Assembly (NCBI GenBank): GCA_963763115.1
Contig: CAVXNM010000078.1
Span: 48,410 to 112,409 of the forward strand
DNA length: 64,000 nt
Direction of reading: 5' to 3'
Source: CAVQCA01 sp963763115
Lineage (GTDB): Bacteria > Pseudomonadota > Gammaproteobacteria > UBA9214
Shown here: piece by piece, positions 29,958 to 39,363 of the stretch
Position numbering within the stretch: position 1 is the first letter of the stretch
Layout: every line of letters starts with the position of its first letter
Notes under the pieces: model-generated
Told to the model about the DNA's origin: nothing
The model's database searches: none
Seen by the model: only the letters and a program-made list of their open reading frames with translations
Program-made: the position numbers and the translations under genes

Positions 29958-31883
29958 ATGGACGACAAACTGACTTTCCGCCGCTACAAGGACGGTGAGC
30001 ACACCTACCAGCGCTGGGTTGAGGAAATCTTCAATGAAGATCGCTCCTACAAATGCCCAACCTATGTGCACCGCACCCCGCCCTGCCAGGGCAGCTGCCC
30101 GTCCGGCGAGGACATTCGCGGCTGGCTGCAGATCGTGTGCGGCATCGAGAAGCCGCCCGCCGGCATAAGCTGGCAGGAATACGCCTTCCGCCGCTCCACC
30201 GCAGCCAATCCCTTCCCCGCCATCATGGGCCGGGTCTGCCCCGCCCCCTGCCAGGAAGGCTGTAACCGCAATGAGGTGGAGGATTTCGTCGGCATTAATG
30301 CGGTCGAACAGTTCATCGGCGATCACGCCCTGGCGCAGGGATTCGCCTTCCACAAACCGGAGCGGGAAACCGGCAAGCGGGTCGCCATCGTCGGCGGCGG
30401 CGTGGCCGGGCTGGCCGCCGCCTGTCAGCTGCGGCGGCTGGGTCACGGCGTCACGGTGTTCGACGAACGCGCCGAACTCGGCGGCATGTCGCGCTACGGC
30501 ATCCCGGGCTACCGTATGCCGCGCGACGTCATGGACGGCGAAATCCGGCGCATACTCGATCTGGGCGTCGAGGTCCGGCACAACACGCGGGTCGGCCGGG
30601 ACATCGGCTTCGATCAGCTGGAGCGCGACTACGACGCCATCCTGCTCACCATCGGTGCGCAGCGGGGCCGCACACTGGACGTCCCCGGGGGCGATGCACC
30701 CAACTGCGTGAGCGGCGTCGCCTTCCTTGCCGCCTTCAATGAAGGACGCATGCAATTCACGGCCGAGAAAGTTGTGGTGATCGGCGGCGGCGATACCGCG
30801 ATGGACGTCATCTCGGTGGCGCGCCGGCTGGGGCATATCAAGAACGCCCGCGAGAACGACCGACCGGAAGCCATCATCCGCAACCTGACGGCACACGACG
30901 TCGCCACCGCCGCCCGGCGCGAGGGATCGGAAGTCCTGCTCATCTACCGGCGGCCGATTGCGAACATGCCGGCGGCGCAGCACGAGGTGGAAACCGCGGA
31001 GAAGGAAGGGGTGAAAATCCGCGGCAGCCTGGTCCCGGTCGAGCTGATCATGGGGGAGGACGGTCGCGCCCGCGCCCTGCGGGTCATCGAGGTCGACTGG
31101 ATCGGTGGCAGGATGACGCCGCGCGAGGGTTCGGAGTTCGACATCGAATGCGACCTCGTGGTCCCGGCCGTCGGCCAGTCCGGCGACCTGGAAGGACTGG
31201 AGTCCTTCGACAACGGCCGCGGCCTGATCGGCTGCGACGCCTATTACCAGGTGTCGGGCAAACCCGGCTATTTTGCCTGCGGCGATATCGTACGCCCGCA
31301 CCTGCTGACCACGGCCATCGGCCAAGCCGCCATTGCCGCCGACAGCATCGACCGCTATCTCAACCGCAAGGAGGTCGACCGGCGCCCCAAGGTGGATGTG
31401 CATCACTTCAAGCTGCTGGACAAGCTGCGCGAGACCGAACTCGCGCCGGAGGACTACGGTCACGGGCCGGAATGGGGCACCGATTCCGCCGGGTTCGCGG
31501 TGCACAACTACGAGGACCGATCCCAGCAGGAAATCATCTCCCACGAGATGCTCTACCTCGGGCACTTCCCGTTCTCAGCCCGGCACCAGCGCATGGAAAC
31601 CGGAGTGGGCGCGGCCGAGGTGCTGGGGCATTTCGAGGAGCGCTTCGAGGGACTGCCGGAAGAGGAGGCCCGGGCCGAGGCCGGGCGCTGCATGAGCTGC
31701 GGCATGTGCTTCGAGTGCGACAACTGCGTGATCTACTGCCCGCAGGATGCCGTGAAACGCACCCCGAAGGACCAAGCCACCATGGGGCGCTACGTCTACA
31801 CCGACTACGACCGCTGCATCGGCTGTCACATCTGCGCCGAGGTCTGCCCAACCGGCTACATCAACATGGGGCTGGGCGCCTGA
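29958..31883 (+). CDS. DsrL/GltD-like NADPH-dependent iron-sulfur flavoprotein
   Basis: A 641-residue protein. The N-terminal GltD-like double-cluster domain has C-Q-G-S-C-P-S-G-E-D and C-P-A-P-C-Q-E-G-C. An FAD Rossmann fold (G-G-G-V-A-G-L-A-A-A) and an NAD(P) Rossmann fold (G-G-G-D-T-A-M-D-V) follow. A C-terminal ferredoxin module carries two CxxCxxCxxxC-type sets (C-M-S-C-G-M-C-F-E-C-D-N-C and C-I-G-C-H-I-C-A-E-V-C-P). This architecture and the opening Y-V-H-R-T-P-P-C-Q-G-S-C-P-S-G-E-D-I-R-G resemble DsrL, the NAD(P)H-linked partner of reverse sulfite reductase. No dsr gene is in the window, so it could be a general electron bifurcating or transferring paralogue. Cytoplasmic. Confidence 0.75.
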   Translation: MDDKLTFRRYKDGEHTYQRWVEEIFNEDRSYKCPTYVHRTPPCQGSCPSGEDIRGWLQIVCGIEKPPAGISWQEYAFRRSTAANPFPAIMGRVCPAPCQEGCNRNEVEDFVGINAVEQFIGDHALAQGFAFHKPERETGKRVAIVGGGVAGLAAACQLRRLGHGVTVFDERAELGGMSRYGIPGYRMPRDVMDGEIRRILDLGVEVRHNTRVGRDIGFDQLERDYDAILLTIGAQRGRTLDVPGGDAPNCVSGVAFLAAFNEGRMQFTAEKVVVIGGGDTAMDVISVARRLGHIKNARENDRPEAIIRNLTAHDVATAARREGSEVLLIYRRPIANMPAAQHEVETAEKEGVKIRGSLVPVELIMGEDGRARALRVIEVDWIGGRMTPREGSEFDIECDLVVPAVGQSGDLEGLESFDNGRGLIGCDAYYQVSGKPGYFACGDIVRPHLLTTAIGQAAIAADSIDRYLNRKEVDRRPKVDVHHFKLLDKLRETELAPEDYGHGPEWGTDSAGFAVHNYEDRSQQEIISHEMLYLGHFPFSARHQRMETGVGAAEVLGHFEERFEGLPEEEARAEAGRCMSCGMCFECDNCVIYCPQDAVKRTPKDQATMGRYVYTDYDRCIGCHICAEVCPTGYINMGLGA

Positions 31884-32070
31884 TTCGCCATCGTCCAGAC
31901 CTGCTACTCTAAACAGTCATTCAAATTCGGCTGTCAATCCGCCGGGTTTCAGATTGAACAATTACAGGGAATAACAGGTCCTGATAATGGACAAGTTTGT
32001 CTTTCCTTTGAGGACAGGTTTGCCGGTAACGCCTCCATAGTCGAGTGCAGTCCGCTTGCGAAACCAAAAC

Positions 32071-33009
32071 ATGTTTGACAAAAATGCACGTCACTGGATC
32101 TATGTCGTTCCCCTCGCAATAGGCTCCGTACTCCTGTTTCTGGGTGGACCGGATTATTACTCATCCCGCTCATTCACGCATTTCTGGGATATTGGCCATA
32201 TTGTCTATTTCGCGTTGTTAGCTGGCTTGCTGCTCCGATGGCGTTTTGTCACCGAAATGTCTTTGGCAGGACAATGGATCATTATTCTCGTTATAACCCT
32301 GCTGGCTGGTGTTTCGATCGAGTTCATGCAGCATGGTACTGCGCGTACGCCGGACATTGGCGACGTGCTGCGCGACTTGACAGGCAGTCTTATTGTTCTG
32401 GTATTCGGTTCCTCAAGCCCGGAATTACGACCCGTCAGTTTACGGGTCTCCCTGCGGGTTACTGTGTTGATGCTCTCACTCGTCCAGCTATGGCCGGTGA
32501 CAAAAAGCCTGATTGATGAAGCGATTGCAAGGCATCAGTTCCCGCTTCTGTCTGATTTTGAAACACCGTTCGAAATCGATCGCTGGACAGGCAGTGCCAA
32601 GCTATCTATAGAAACGATGCCTTCAATCGCCCAGACAAGGCTGCTGAAGCTGTCACTGACAACAGATCAATATTCAGGTGCAGCACTCAAATACTTTGAT
32701 GGTAACTGGACATCGGCCAGCAGGTTGAAATTCAGTCTTTATAATCCCGATGAAAATCCTCTACAGATTACCTGCCGGATTCATGATCTTCAACATGCCG
32801 ATGGCCACGAGGAATATGATGACCGCTTCAATCGCAAATACCTTCTGATGCATGGATGGAACCACATTGAAATAGACCTTGATGAAGTAAAAAGAAGCCC
32901 TGCACATCGCAGCATGGACATGAGCCGAATCCGGGGATTTGGACTTTTCGTGACTTCACTACCCGCGCCCCGAATACTCTATCTGGATAATGTACGACTG
33001 TCTCCTTGA
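32071..33009 (+). CDS. VanZ-like membrane protein with C-terminal carbohydrate-binding-like domain
   Basis: About 312 residues. The first 150 contain four hydrophobic segments and VanZ-like features (F-W-D-I-G-H-I-V-Y-F-A-L-L-A and S-I-E-F-M-Q-H-G-T-A-R-T-P-D-I-G-D-V-L-R-D-L-T-G), where the E...D-x-x-D-V...N/D pattern is typical. The remaining 160 residues look like a beta-sandwich of the carbohydrate- or galactose-binding type (F-E-I-D-R-W-T-G ... I-R-G-F-G-L-F-V). Such fusions suggest an envelope glycan or exopolysaccharide role, but no function is known. ATG 32071 is preferred over TTG 32056; neither has a strong ribosome binding site. Confidence 0.7.
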   Translation: MFDKNARHWIYVVPLAIGSVLLFLGGPDYYSSRSFTHFWDIGHIVYFALLAGLLLRWRFVTEMSLAGQWIIILVITLLAGVSIEFMQHGTARTPDIGDVLRDLTGSLIVLVFGSSSPELRPVSLRVSLRVTVLMLSLVQLWPVTKSLIDEAIARHQFPLLSDFETPFEIDRWTGSAKLSIETMPSIAQTRLLKLSLTTDQYSGAALKYFDGNWTSASRLKFSLYNPDENPLQITCRIHDLQHADGHEEYDDRFNRKYLLMHGWNHIEIDLDEVKRSPAHRSMDMSRIRGFGLFVTSLPAPRILYLDNVRLSP

Positions 33010-33229
33010 GGCTAAAGCACTTGATCCGCAGCTCTGGTAGCAACTCAATGGGTTGCGTTGCTTACTGTAGATGGATTACTTGTAAGTTAATTGGTAGTTG
33101 GATTTGATAGCATCAGATGGGTACTGGCTGGACTGGAGTGTCAGTCCTACCCTTCTTATCTGGCAATGAGACCCGCATGTCGGACTCCCGCCACACGCCA
33201 TGCCGGATAACCGGGTGCAGCGGATAAGA

Positions 33230-34849
33230 TCACTCGCCCTGTATCGCCATCGTCTGCAGCGTGGCATAGCCTGCGATGTAATGGACGACCCTGGGGCGCT
33301 CGCCACCCACCTGCAACGCGAGAATGCGCTCCTGAACGTCGCGATCGGCCACCGTTACCCGGCCGTGCTGGCGCAGGTGCTCGGCCCAGGTTTCGGTGAC
33401 AAAATGTTCGACAAACCGCTCGGGCTGCTCCATATCGCGGAAAACCTGCCAGTACACCGCGCCGTCCCGCAACCGCACCCGGCGCAGTGAACGCATCGCC
33501 TTGAGAAAGCGCCCGACATTTTCGGGTGGTATTCGATACTCCACAGTGACCAGCACCGGCCCGGCGTCGAGTTCCGGCTTGCCCGCGGGCACCGGCATGG
33601 GCCAGTCGGCGGAGGGTGTCAGGTCCACCGCATCGTGGCCACCGATACGCAGCCGCCAGGAGAAGAGAACCCCGGCCACCAGGCACGCCGCCGCCGCGGC
33701 AAGAGCCCACGGGATGCCAAGCCGTTCGGCGATATGACCCCAGCCCACCGAACCGGCGGTCATGCCGCCCATCAGCACCACCCAGTACATGGCAAGCCCC
33801 CGCCCCCGCACCCAGGGCGGAAGCGCCGTCTGTGCCGCCACCTGCAGCGACGCCAGTATCGCCACCCAGCTGGCGCCCGCCATCAGCATGGCAAGACCCG
33901 CGATCCAGACGTTCGAAACAGCCGCCAGCAGAGCGTTAGCCAGGGCGTAAACGATGGTGGCCCAGGCCACCAGGCGATCCCTGGAAACGCGGGCGTGGAC
34001 GCGCGGCATGAGCAGCGCGCCGGCCACCGCGCCGATGCCGATGCAGCCGAGCAGCACGCCGTAGAGACTCGCCCCGCCGTGCAGTTCCTGGCTGACCAGT
34101 ACCGGCAGCAGTGCCCACACAGCGCTGGCGAAAGGAAAAAACACAAGCGCCCGCAGCAGCACCCGCTGCAGCAGCGGCGCATGCCGGGCATAGCGGAAAC
34201 CGCTCCTTAATCCCCCGACCAAGCGCTCCGCTGGCATCCCCACGACGGTCGGCAGGCGCCTCCAGCGCAGCAGTGCGACGATAACTGCCAGGAACGAGAG
34301 CGTGTTGATCAGGAACACCATGCCGGTGCCGGCTACGGCGACAATCACGCCGGCGAGTGCCGGTCCCACCGCACGCGAGATGTTGATGGATAGCGAGATC
34401 AGCGCAATCGCCGGCTGCAATTCCGCGCGGGGCACCCATTCCTGCACCGACGCCGACCACGCCGGCGTCATGACCGCCGCGCCGCAACCGATGAGAAAGG
34501 TCATGACGAGCAGCCACCAGGGCGTGGTGAGCCCCGCGAAGGTGCTGGCGGCAAGCAAGCCGGCGAACACCAGCATCCACACCTGCGCCGCGATCAACTG
34601 CGTGCGACGGTCGATGATGTCGGCAAGTGCACCGGCCGGCAGCGCCAGCAGGAACATGGGCAACGACTGGGCCGCCTGCACCAGCGCCACCTTGACGGGC
34701 GAATGGGTCAACTCGGTCATCAGCCAGCCGGCGCCCATGGTCTGCATCCAGCTGCCGATGCTGGAGACCAGGGCGGCGATCCACAGGCTGCGGAATACCG
34801 GGCGGCGCAGCGGATCCCAGGCGGAGACCGGTGCGGGAATGTTTTCCAA
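33230..34849 (-). CDS. MFS exporter (EntS-like) with C-terminal ABM-type domain
   Basis: About 539 residues. Twelve membrane segments of the EntS/DUF894-type major facilitator (W-I-A-A-L-V-S-S-I-G-S-W-M-Q-T-M-G-A-G-W-type first helix; A-G-A-L-A-D-I-I-D-R-R loop) occupy the first 400 residues. A cytosolic tail of about 100 residues resembles an antibiotic-biosynthesis-monooxygenase fold (V-T-V-E-Y-R-I-P-P-E-N ... F-V-E-H-F-V-T-E-T-W-A-E-H-L-R-Q-H). The probable start is TTG 34849 with a perfect GAGGGA six bases upstream; the open frame extends 88 codons further without family similarity. The substrate is unknown. Confidence 0.85.
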   Translation of the reverse strand: MENIPAPVSAWDPLRRPVFRSLWIAALVSSIGSWMQTMGAGWLMTELTHSPVKVALVQAAQSLPMFLLALPAGALADIIDRRTQLIAAQVWMLVFAGLLAASTFAGLTTPWWLLVMTFLIGCGAAVMTPAWSASVQEWVPRAELQPAIALISLSINISRAVGPALAGVIVAVAGTGMVFLINTLSFLAVIVALLRWRRLPTVVGMPAERLVGGLRSGFRYARHAPLLQRVLLRALVFFPFASAVWALLPVLVSQELHGGASLYGVLLGCIGIGAVAGALLMPRVHARVSRDRLVAWATIVYALANALLAAVSNVWIAGLAMLMAGASWVAILASLQVAAQTALPPWVRGRGLAMYWVVLMGGMTAGSVGWGHIAERLGIPWALAAAAACLVAGVLFSWRLRIGGHDAVDLTPSADWPMPVPAGKPELDAGPVLVTVEYRIPPENVGRFLKAMRSLRRVRLRDGAVYWQVFRDMEQPERFVEHFVTETWAEHLRQHGRVTVADRDVQERILALQVGGERPRVVHYIAGYATLQTMAIQGE

Positions 34850-35539
34850 TGGAGATCCCTCAGGATGAAAATCAAACAGCTGCCTTCCGATGCCATCGTC
34901 CTTCCTGCGGGAGGGGACATCCGAAGCAGCTACTGCACAGGTTAACTCAGGGAATGTTTGGCAGGCGAGTGGGAATTCAGAATATTGACCAAATCCGGTT
35001 GTGGAATCCGCAGCCATACGGTATTTACTCCACCTGCGGTACTGCTCTGCCAAAGCACTTACTGCGACCAGACCCATCGCAGGAACCTGCCCCAGAAAAG
35101 GGGCCGGATACAATTCTCACAAAATTGTATCCGGCCCCTTTATTCAAGGTTGCATTCCTTAAAATCACGCCGGACCAAATTCCGGGTAGGCGAAACTGAA
35201 TGTTACTTGTACTCCGCAAATAGACTGATGAATGCCGACGGTATTTAACCGAAGCCTATCGGAGTCGTTTTTACCAATAGAACAGCTCCAAGCATTACTG
35301 AAACTTCTTTCTGGCTTGACGGCCGAAACATTCAGCGTTATTCCGTACTACCCCTCTTCCCAATAGAACGTTCTATCTAAAAGAACGAGTTCAAACACAA
35401 CGATTTAATAAGTAGAAATACTTAGCCACTGCACATTTGTGCTGACACGAATAATGATCCGGCATGCAGGAAATAAATCTGTTCTCTTTTCACGTGCTCT
35501 TTTCAACGGCGTCTCACGCAGTGCCGGCGAAATGATGGA
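34850..35539. other. long noncoding stretch with one perfect hairpin
   Basis: No gene is supported. The left part is the leader of the MFS gene. A 19-bp perfect hairpin is at 35097-35141. From 35200 on the DNA is AT-rich with several ATTCAGC/TTCTATC-like runs but no gene, promoter pair or RNA recognised. Confidence 0.4.
35097..35141. repeat. perfect 19-bp palindromic hairpin (REP-like)
   Basis: AAAGGGGCCGGATACAATT (35097-35115) and its exact inverse (35123-35141) are separated by seven bases. The ends resemble the AAAGGGG...CCCCTTT palindromes often scattered through proteobacterial genomes near RAYT-type transposases; no such transposase is in the window. It could also terminate transcription in both directions. 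Confidence 0.65.
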
Positions 35540-36091
35540 TCAGCCGTCCTCGGTCACGATGTAGGTTGAAATGCCGTCGATGCTCGTCTGGTTCTTTTCC
35601 TCCCAATATTGCTTCAGGCCATCGTCGCCTTTCCTGACGGCCCAGTCCGAGAGCAGTTCTCTATCGCCAATATAGGCATAATTCGGAACGGCCATTCCGC
35701 AGGAGGTCTGCACCAGGTCCAGCGAGACATCGAAGATCTGGCGTGCGCCGGGCAAGGGTTTGAACAGGGAAAAAAGGCCGTCCCATTCGGGATCGATCCT
35801 GTGAATGACTTTTGCCGTACCCTAGAGCCGCAGGATCAGCGGTGCGCCCTCGAAGGCGCAGAACATGATGGTCATGCGCGGCGACTGCTGTACATGGGCG
35901 GCCGTTTCATTACCGCTGCCGGTGAGATTGAGCCAGGCAACGCGCCGGCTGCCCAGCACCCGGAATGAATCCATGCCCTTGGGCGAAACATTCACCCGGC
36001 TGTCGGCGGTGGCCGTGCCGACGAAAAACATCTTTTGCTCCGCGATGAAATCAATATGCTTGTCGGAAAGTTCTACGTATCGCTGGCCCAT
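35540..36091 (-). pseudogene. pyridoxamine 5'-phosphate oxidase-family protein, interrupted by an amber codon
   Basis: The two halves are in the same frame: residues 1-89 (M-G-Q-R-Y-V-E-L-S-D-K-H-I-D-F onward, with the PPOX core V-G-T-A-T-A-D-S-R-V-N-V-S-P-K-G) and a C-terminal part (P-G-A-R-Q-I-F-D-V-S-L-D-L-V-Q-T-S-C-G). They are separated only by TAG at 35822-35824, where the family has L-R-L-Y-G-T-A. TAT to TAG in codon 90 explains it. Members bind flavin; this subfamily is uncharacterised. It is either a recent pseudogene or a base-call error. The start at 36091 is chosen over an open extension to 36157. Confidence 0.75.
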
Positions 36092-36569
36092 CGGGATTTC
36101 CGTGTTGGGTTTGGCTGTCAGTTGATAGATCGATCCGCACGAACGGTAACAGTACACACGCGGCCGGTTGCGCGATCGGATGAATCTCTCTGGATCGAAG
36201 ACACTATAGCCAGCTGCAGACCAGGCGTCACGGTTGAGTGAATGCGGCGGGTGAGTAGGCGGTTGTGGAGGATTATTTGTTGTTGTGTCTCAACCAGCAT
36301 GAGAACGTCTCGATCTATGCAGACCGGACGAAGGTGATTTATCCAGCAAGATCAGTAAGGTTTTGCACGCTCTCTGCTCCGCGATCGGTGCAATTTGGCC
36401 ATTCAAAACTGTCCCTGCCCATTAATTTCCGCTAATATTCGCAGTTCGCCGGCGGGGGTGAACGGCGTTGCGCGCCCCATCGCATATGCATGCCGCGGGA
36501 CACGCGGGCGTCCAGCCCCGTTTTACCCCGGCCTCATGTTTTACACGATCAGTGCCTTCGGAGATCACC
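36092..36569. other. intergenic stretch between the PPOX gene and the pnt operon
   Basis: This divergent region should hold promoters for both directions. No convincing -35/-10 pair with correct spacing was found; TAATAT at about 36433 is a possible -10 for pnt without a good -35. No gene or repeat was recognised. Confidence 0.35.
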
Positions 36570-37701
36570 ATGCCGATCAGCGTGGCCGTACCCAAAGAAA
36601 CCGTTCCGGGTGAACGGCGTGTCGCCCTGGTGCCCGGCGTCGCCGAACAGCTCGCCAAAAAGGGATTGCAGGTGTTGGTTCAGTCCGATGCCGGACTGGG
36701 CGCCTTCTACCGCGACAGCGAATACACCTCCGCCCGCATCGCTCCCCGATGCCGACACGCTGTTCGCCGAGGCCGACATCGTGTTCACGGTGCAGCCGCT
36801 GAAGCCCGAGGCTATCGAGAAGCTGCGCAAGGGAACAATCGTCATCGGCTTCCTGCACCCCTATGAATTCCCGGAGCGCACCGCGCTGCTGCGCGATCGC
36901 GGCATTACGAGCTTCGCCATGGAGCTGGTCCCGCGGCTCTCGCGCGCCCAGAGCATGGATGCGCTCTCCTCGCAGGCCAATATCGCCGGCTACAAGGCCG
37001 CGCTGCTGGCGGCCGAACTGACCGCGCGCTTCTTTCCCATGCTGACCACGGCCGCCGGCACCATCCGTCCGGCGCGCGTGCTGGTGATCGGCGTCGGCGT
37101 GGCCGGGCTGCAGGCCATCGCCACGGCGAAGCGCCTCGGTGCGATCGTCGAGGCCTACGACGTGCGCCCGGAGACCCGCGAACAGGTGGAATCGCTCGGC
37201 GCCAGATTCGTGGACGTGCAGGTCACCGCGCAGGGCAGCGGCGGTTATGCCCGGGAACTCACCGAAGAGGAGAAGCAGCAGGAGGTGTCGATCCTCAGCC
37301 AGCATGTCTCCCAGGCCGATGCCATCATTTCCACCGCCGGCGTGCCGGGCAAGCGCGCGCCCTGCATCATTTCCAAAGCCATGGTCGAGATGATGAAACC
37401 CGGCTCGGTGATCATCGACACGGCCGCCTACAGCGGCGGCAACTGCGAACTCACCCAGCCCGGCCACCGCATCGAACACAGCTGCGTGATCATCTACGGC
37501 CCGCTCAACGTCCCGGCCATGCTGCCGGTGCACGCGAGCGAGATGTTCGCCAAGAACCTGGTCAACTTCCTGCCGCTGATCGTGCGCGACGGGGAAATCA
37601 ACCCCGACTGGGACGACGAGATCGTCACCGGCTCGGTGATGACCCATGCGGGCGAGATCCGCCACGCGCAGACACGGGAATTCGTGGAGGCAAACACATG
37701 A
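36570..37701 (+). pseudogene. pntAA: NAD(P) transhydrogenase subunit alpha part 1, frameshifted
   Basis: Encodes the NAD(H)-binding, proton-translocation-coupled domain I of transhydrogenase: start M-P-I-S-V-A-V-P-K-E-T-V-P-G-E-R-R-V-A-L, R-A-Q-S-M-D-A-L-S-S-Q-A-N-I-A-G-Y-K-A and Rossmann motif G-V-G-V-A-G-L-Q-A-I-A-T-A. ATG 36570 has GGAG upstream. After S-A-R-I-A-P the frame shifts by +1 in the CCCC run 36744-36747; removing one C restores S-A-R-I-A-P-D-A-D-T-L-F and a 376-residue protein without stops. It overlaps pntAB by four bases. It may be a sequencing error or a real lesion. Confidence 0.85.
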
Positions 37702-37994
37702 TCGAGGGATTCACCGCGCTGTATATCTTCATGCTCGCCGCCTTCACCGGCTACGAGGTGATCAGCCGGGTGCCGGTCATCCTGCACACGCCGCTGATGT
37801 CGGGCTCGAATTTCGTGCACGGCATCGTGCTGGTCGGCGCCATGGTCGCGCTCGGTCATGCCGACACGACGCTGGAGCGGTTCATCGGCTTCTTCGGGGT
37901 GATGCTCTCGGCCGGCAACGCCGTCGGCGGCTACGTGGTCACGGACCGCATGCTGGAGATGTTCAAAAGCAGCAAGGGCAGGGGCAAGCACTGA
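37698..37994 (+). CDS. pntAB: NAD(P) transhydrogenase subunit alpha part 2
   Basis: A 98-residue membrane subunit with three helices (F-T-A-L-Y-I-F-M-L-A-A-F-T-G-Y-E-V-I; F-V-H-G-I-V-L-V-G-A-M; G-F-F-G-V-M-L-S-A-G-N-A-V-G-G-Y), the split C-terminal part of the alpha chain. It takes part in the proton channel that drives NADPH formation. It overlaps pntAA by ATGA and pntB by one base. This is the only member of the three-gene operon with an intact frame. Confidence 0.93.
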   Translation: MIEGFTALYIFMLAAFTGYEVISRVPVILHTPLMSGSNFVHGIVLVGAMVALGHADTTLERFIGFFGVMLSAGNAVGGYVVTDRMLEMFKSSKGRGKH

Positions 37995-39363
37995 TGGATA
38001 CCGTCATCGAGATCAGTTATTTCCTCGCGGCCGTACTCTTCATCCTCGGACTGAAGCGCATGAGCTCGCCGCTCACGGCGCGCGGGGGCATCCTGTGGGC
38101 CGGCACCGGCATGCTGGTCGCCACCCTGATCACCTTCTTCTGGCCGGGCATGGAGAATTACCTGCTCATGACCGTCGCCATCGCCATCGGCGGCGTCGCC
38201 GCCTGGTGGTCCGGCAAGCGGGTGGCCATGACCAACATGCCGCAGATGATCGCCCTCTACAACGGCATGGGCGGCGGCGGTGCCGCCGCGATCGCCGCGG
38301 TGGAACTGCTCAAGGGTGACTTTCATTCCGAGCTTTTTTCTTACCCTGGCCCTGCTGGGCGCGCTGATCGGGTCGGTGTCGTTCTCGGGTTCCATCATCG
38401 CCTTCGCGAAGTTGCAGGGCCTGATGAAGCGGCCGCTGCGCTTCGCGTTTCAGCACCAGATCAATCTGATGGTGTTCGTCGTGGCGCTCGCCGCCGGCGG
38501 CCTGATCATCAACACGGGCGACACCGCCGGCATCGCCCTGCTGGTGTTCTTCGCCCTGGCGCTCGCCTTCGGCGTAATGAAAACGCTGCCCATCGGCGGT
38601 GCCGACATGCCGGTGGTCATCTCCCTCTACAACGCGCTCACCGGTCTCGCCGTCGGCGTCGAGGGTTTCGTGCTCAACAATGCCGCCATGATCATCGCGG
38701 GCACGGTGGTGGGTGCGGCCGGCACGCTGCTCACCCAGTTGATGGCGCGGGCGATGAACCGCTCCATCGGCCACGTGCTGTTCGGCTCCTTCGGCGAGGG
38801 ACACGGCGAGGAACTGGAAACAGTGGACAGGCAGCCTCAAGCCCATCGACGCCACCGATGCCGGCATCATGATGGCCTACGCCGAGCGGGTCATCGTCGT
38901 CCCCGGCTACGGCATGGCCGTGGCGCAGGCCCAGCACAAGATCAAGGAGTTGATGCAGGTGCTGCTGGACCGGGGCATCGACATCAAGTTCGCCATCCAT
39001 CCGGTTGCCGGGCGCATGCCCGGGCACATGAACGTGCTGCTCGCCGAGGCCGACGTACCCTATGACCGCCTCTACGATCTGGAGGAGATCAACGCCCAGT
39101 TTCCGCAGACCGACGTGGTGCTGGTGATCGGCGCCAATGATGTGGTCAATCCCATGGCCCGCACCAATCCGGAGAGCCCCATCTACGGCATGCCGATCCT
39201 GAACGTGGACCAGGCGAAGAACGTCATCGTCATCAAGCGCGGCCAGGGCAAGGGATTCTCGGGTGTCGAGAACGCCCTGTTCTACGCCGACAATGCGCGC
39301 ATGCTCTACGGCGACGGGGCGGAGATGACCGGGGAACTGATCCACGCCATCAAACAGCTGTAA
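37994..39363 (+). pseudogene. pntB: NAD(P) transhydrogenase subunit beta, two frameshifts
   Basis: Encodes the membrane domain (I-E-I-S-Y-F-L-A-A-V-L-F-I-L-G-L-K onward) and the NADP(H)-binding domain III (V-I-V-V-P-G-Y-G-M-A-V-A-Q-A-Q-H). The frame shifts by +1 in the T6 run 38334-38339 (E-L-F-L-T-L-A expected) and again at the GG pair 38825-38826 (E-T-V-T-G-S-L-K-P-I-D expected). Dropping one base at each gives an uninterrupted protein of about 455 residues, the normal family length. Residue conservation on both sides of each break is high, which points to very recent inactivation or homopolymer errors. Confidence 0.85.

Noticed and set aside
29925..31565. A 546-codon open frame antisense to the DsrL-like gene
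   Set aside because: It mirrors the codon pattern of a GC-rich gene on the other strand, has no recognisable domain and no ribosome binding site.
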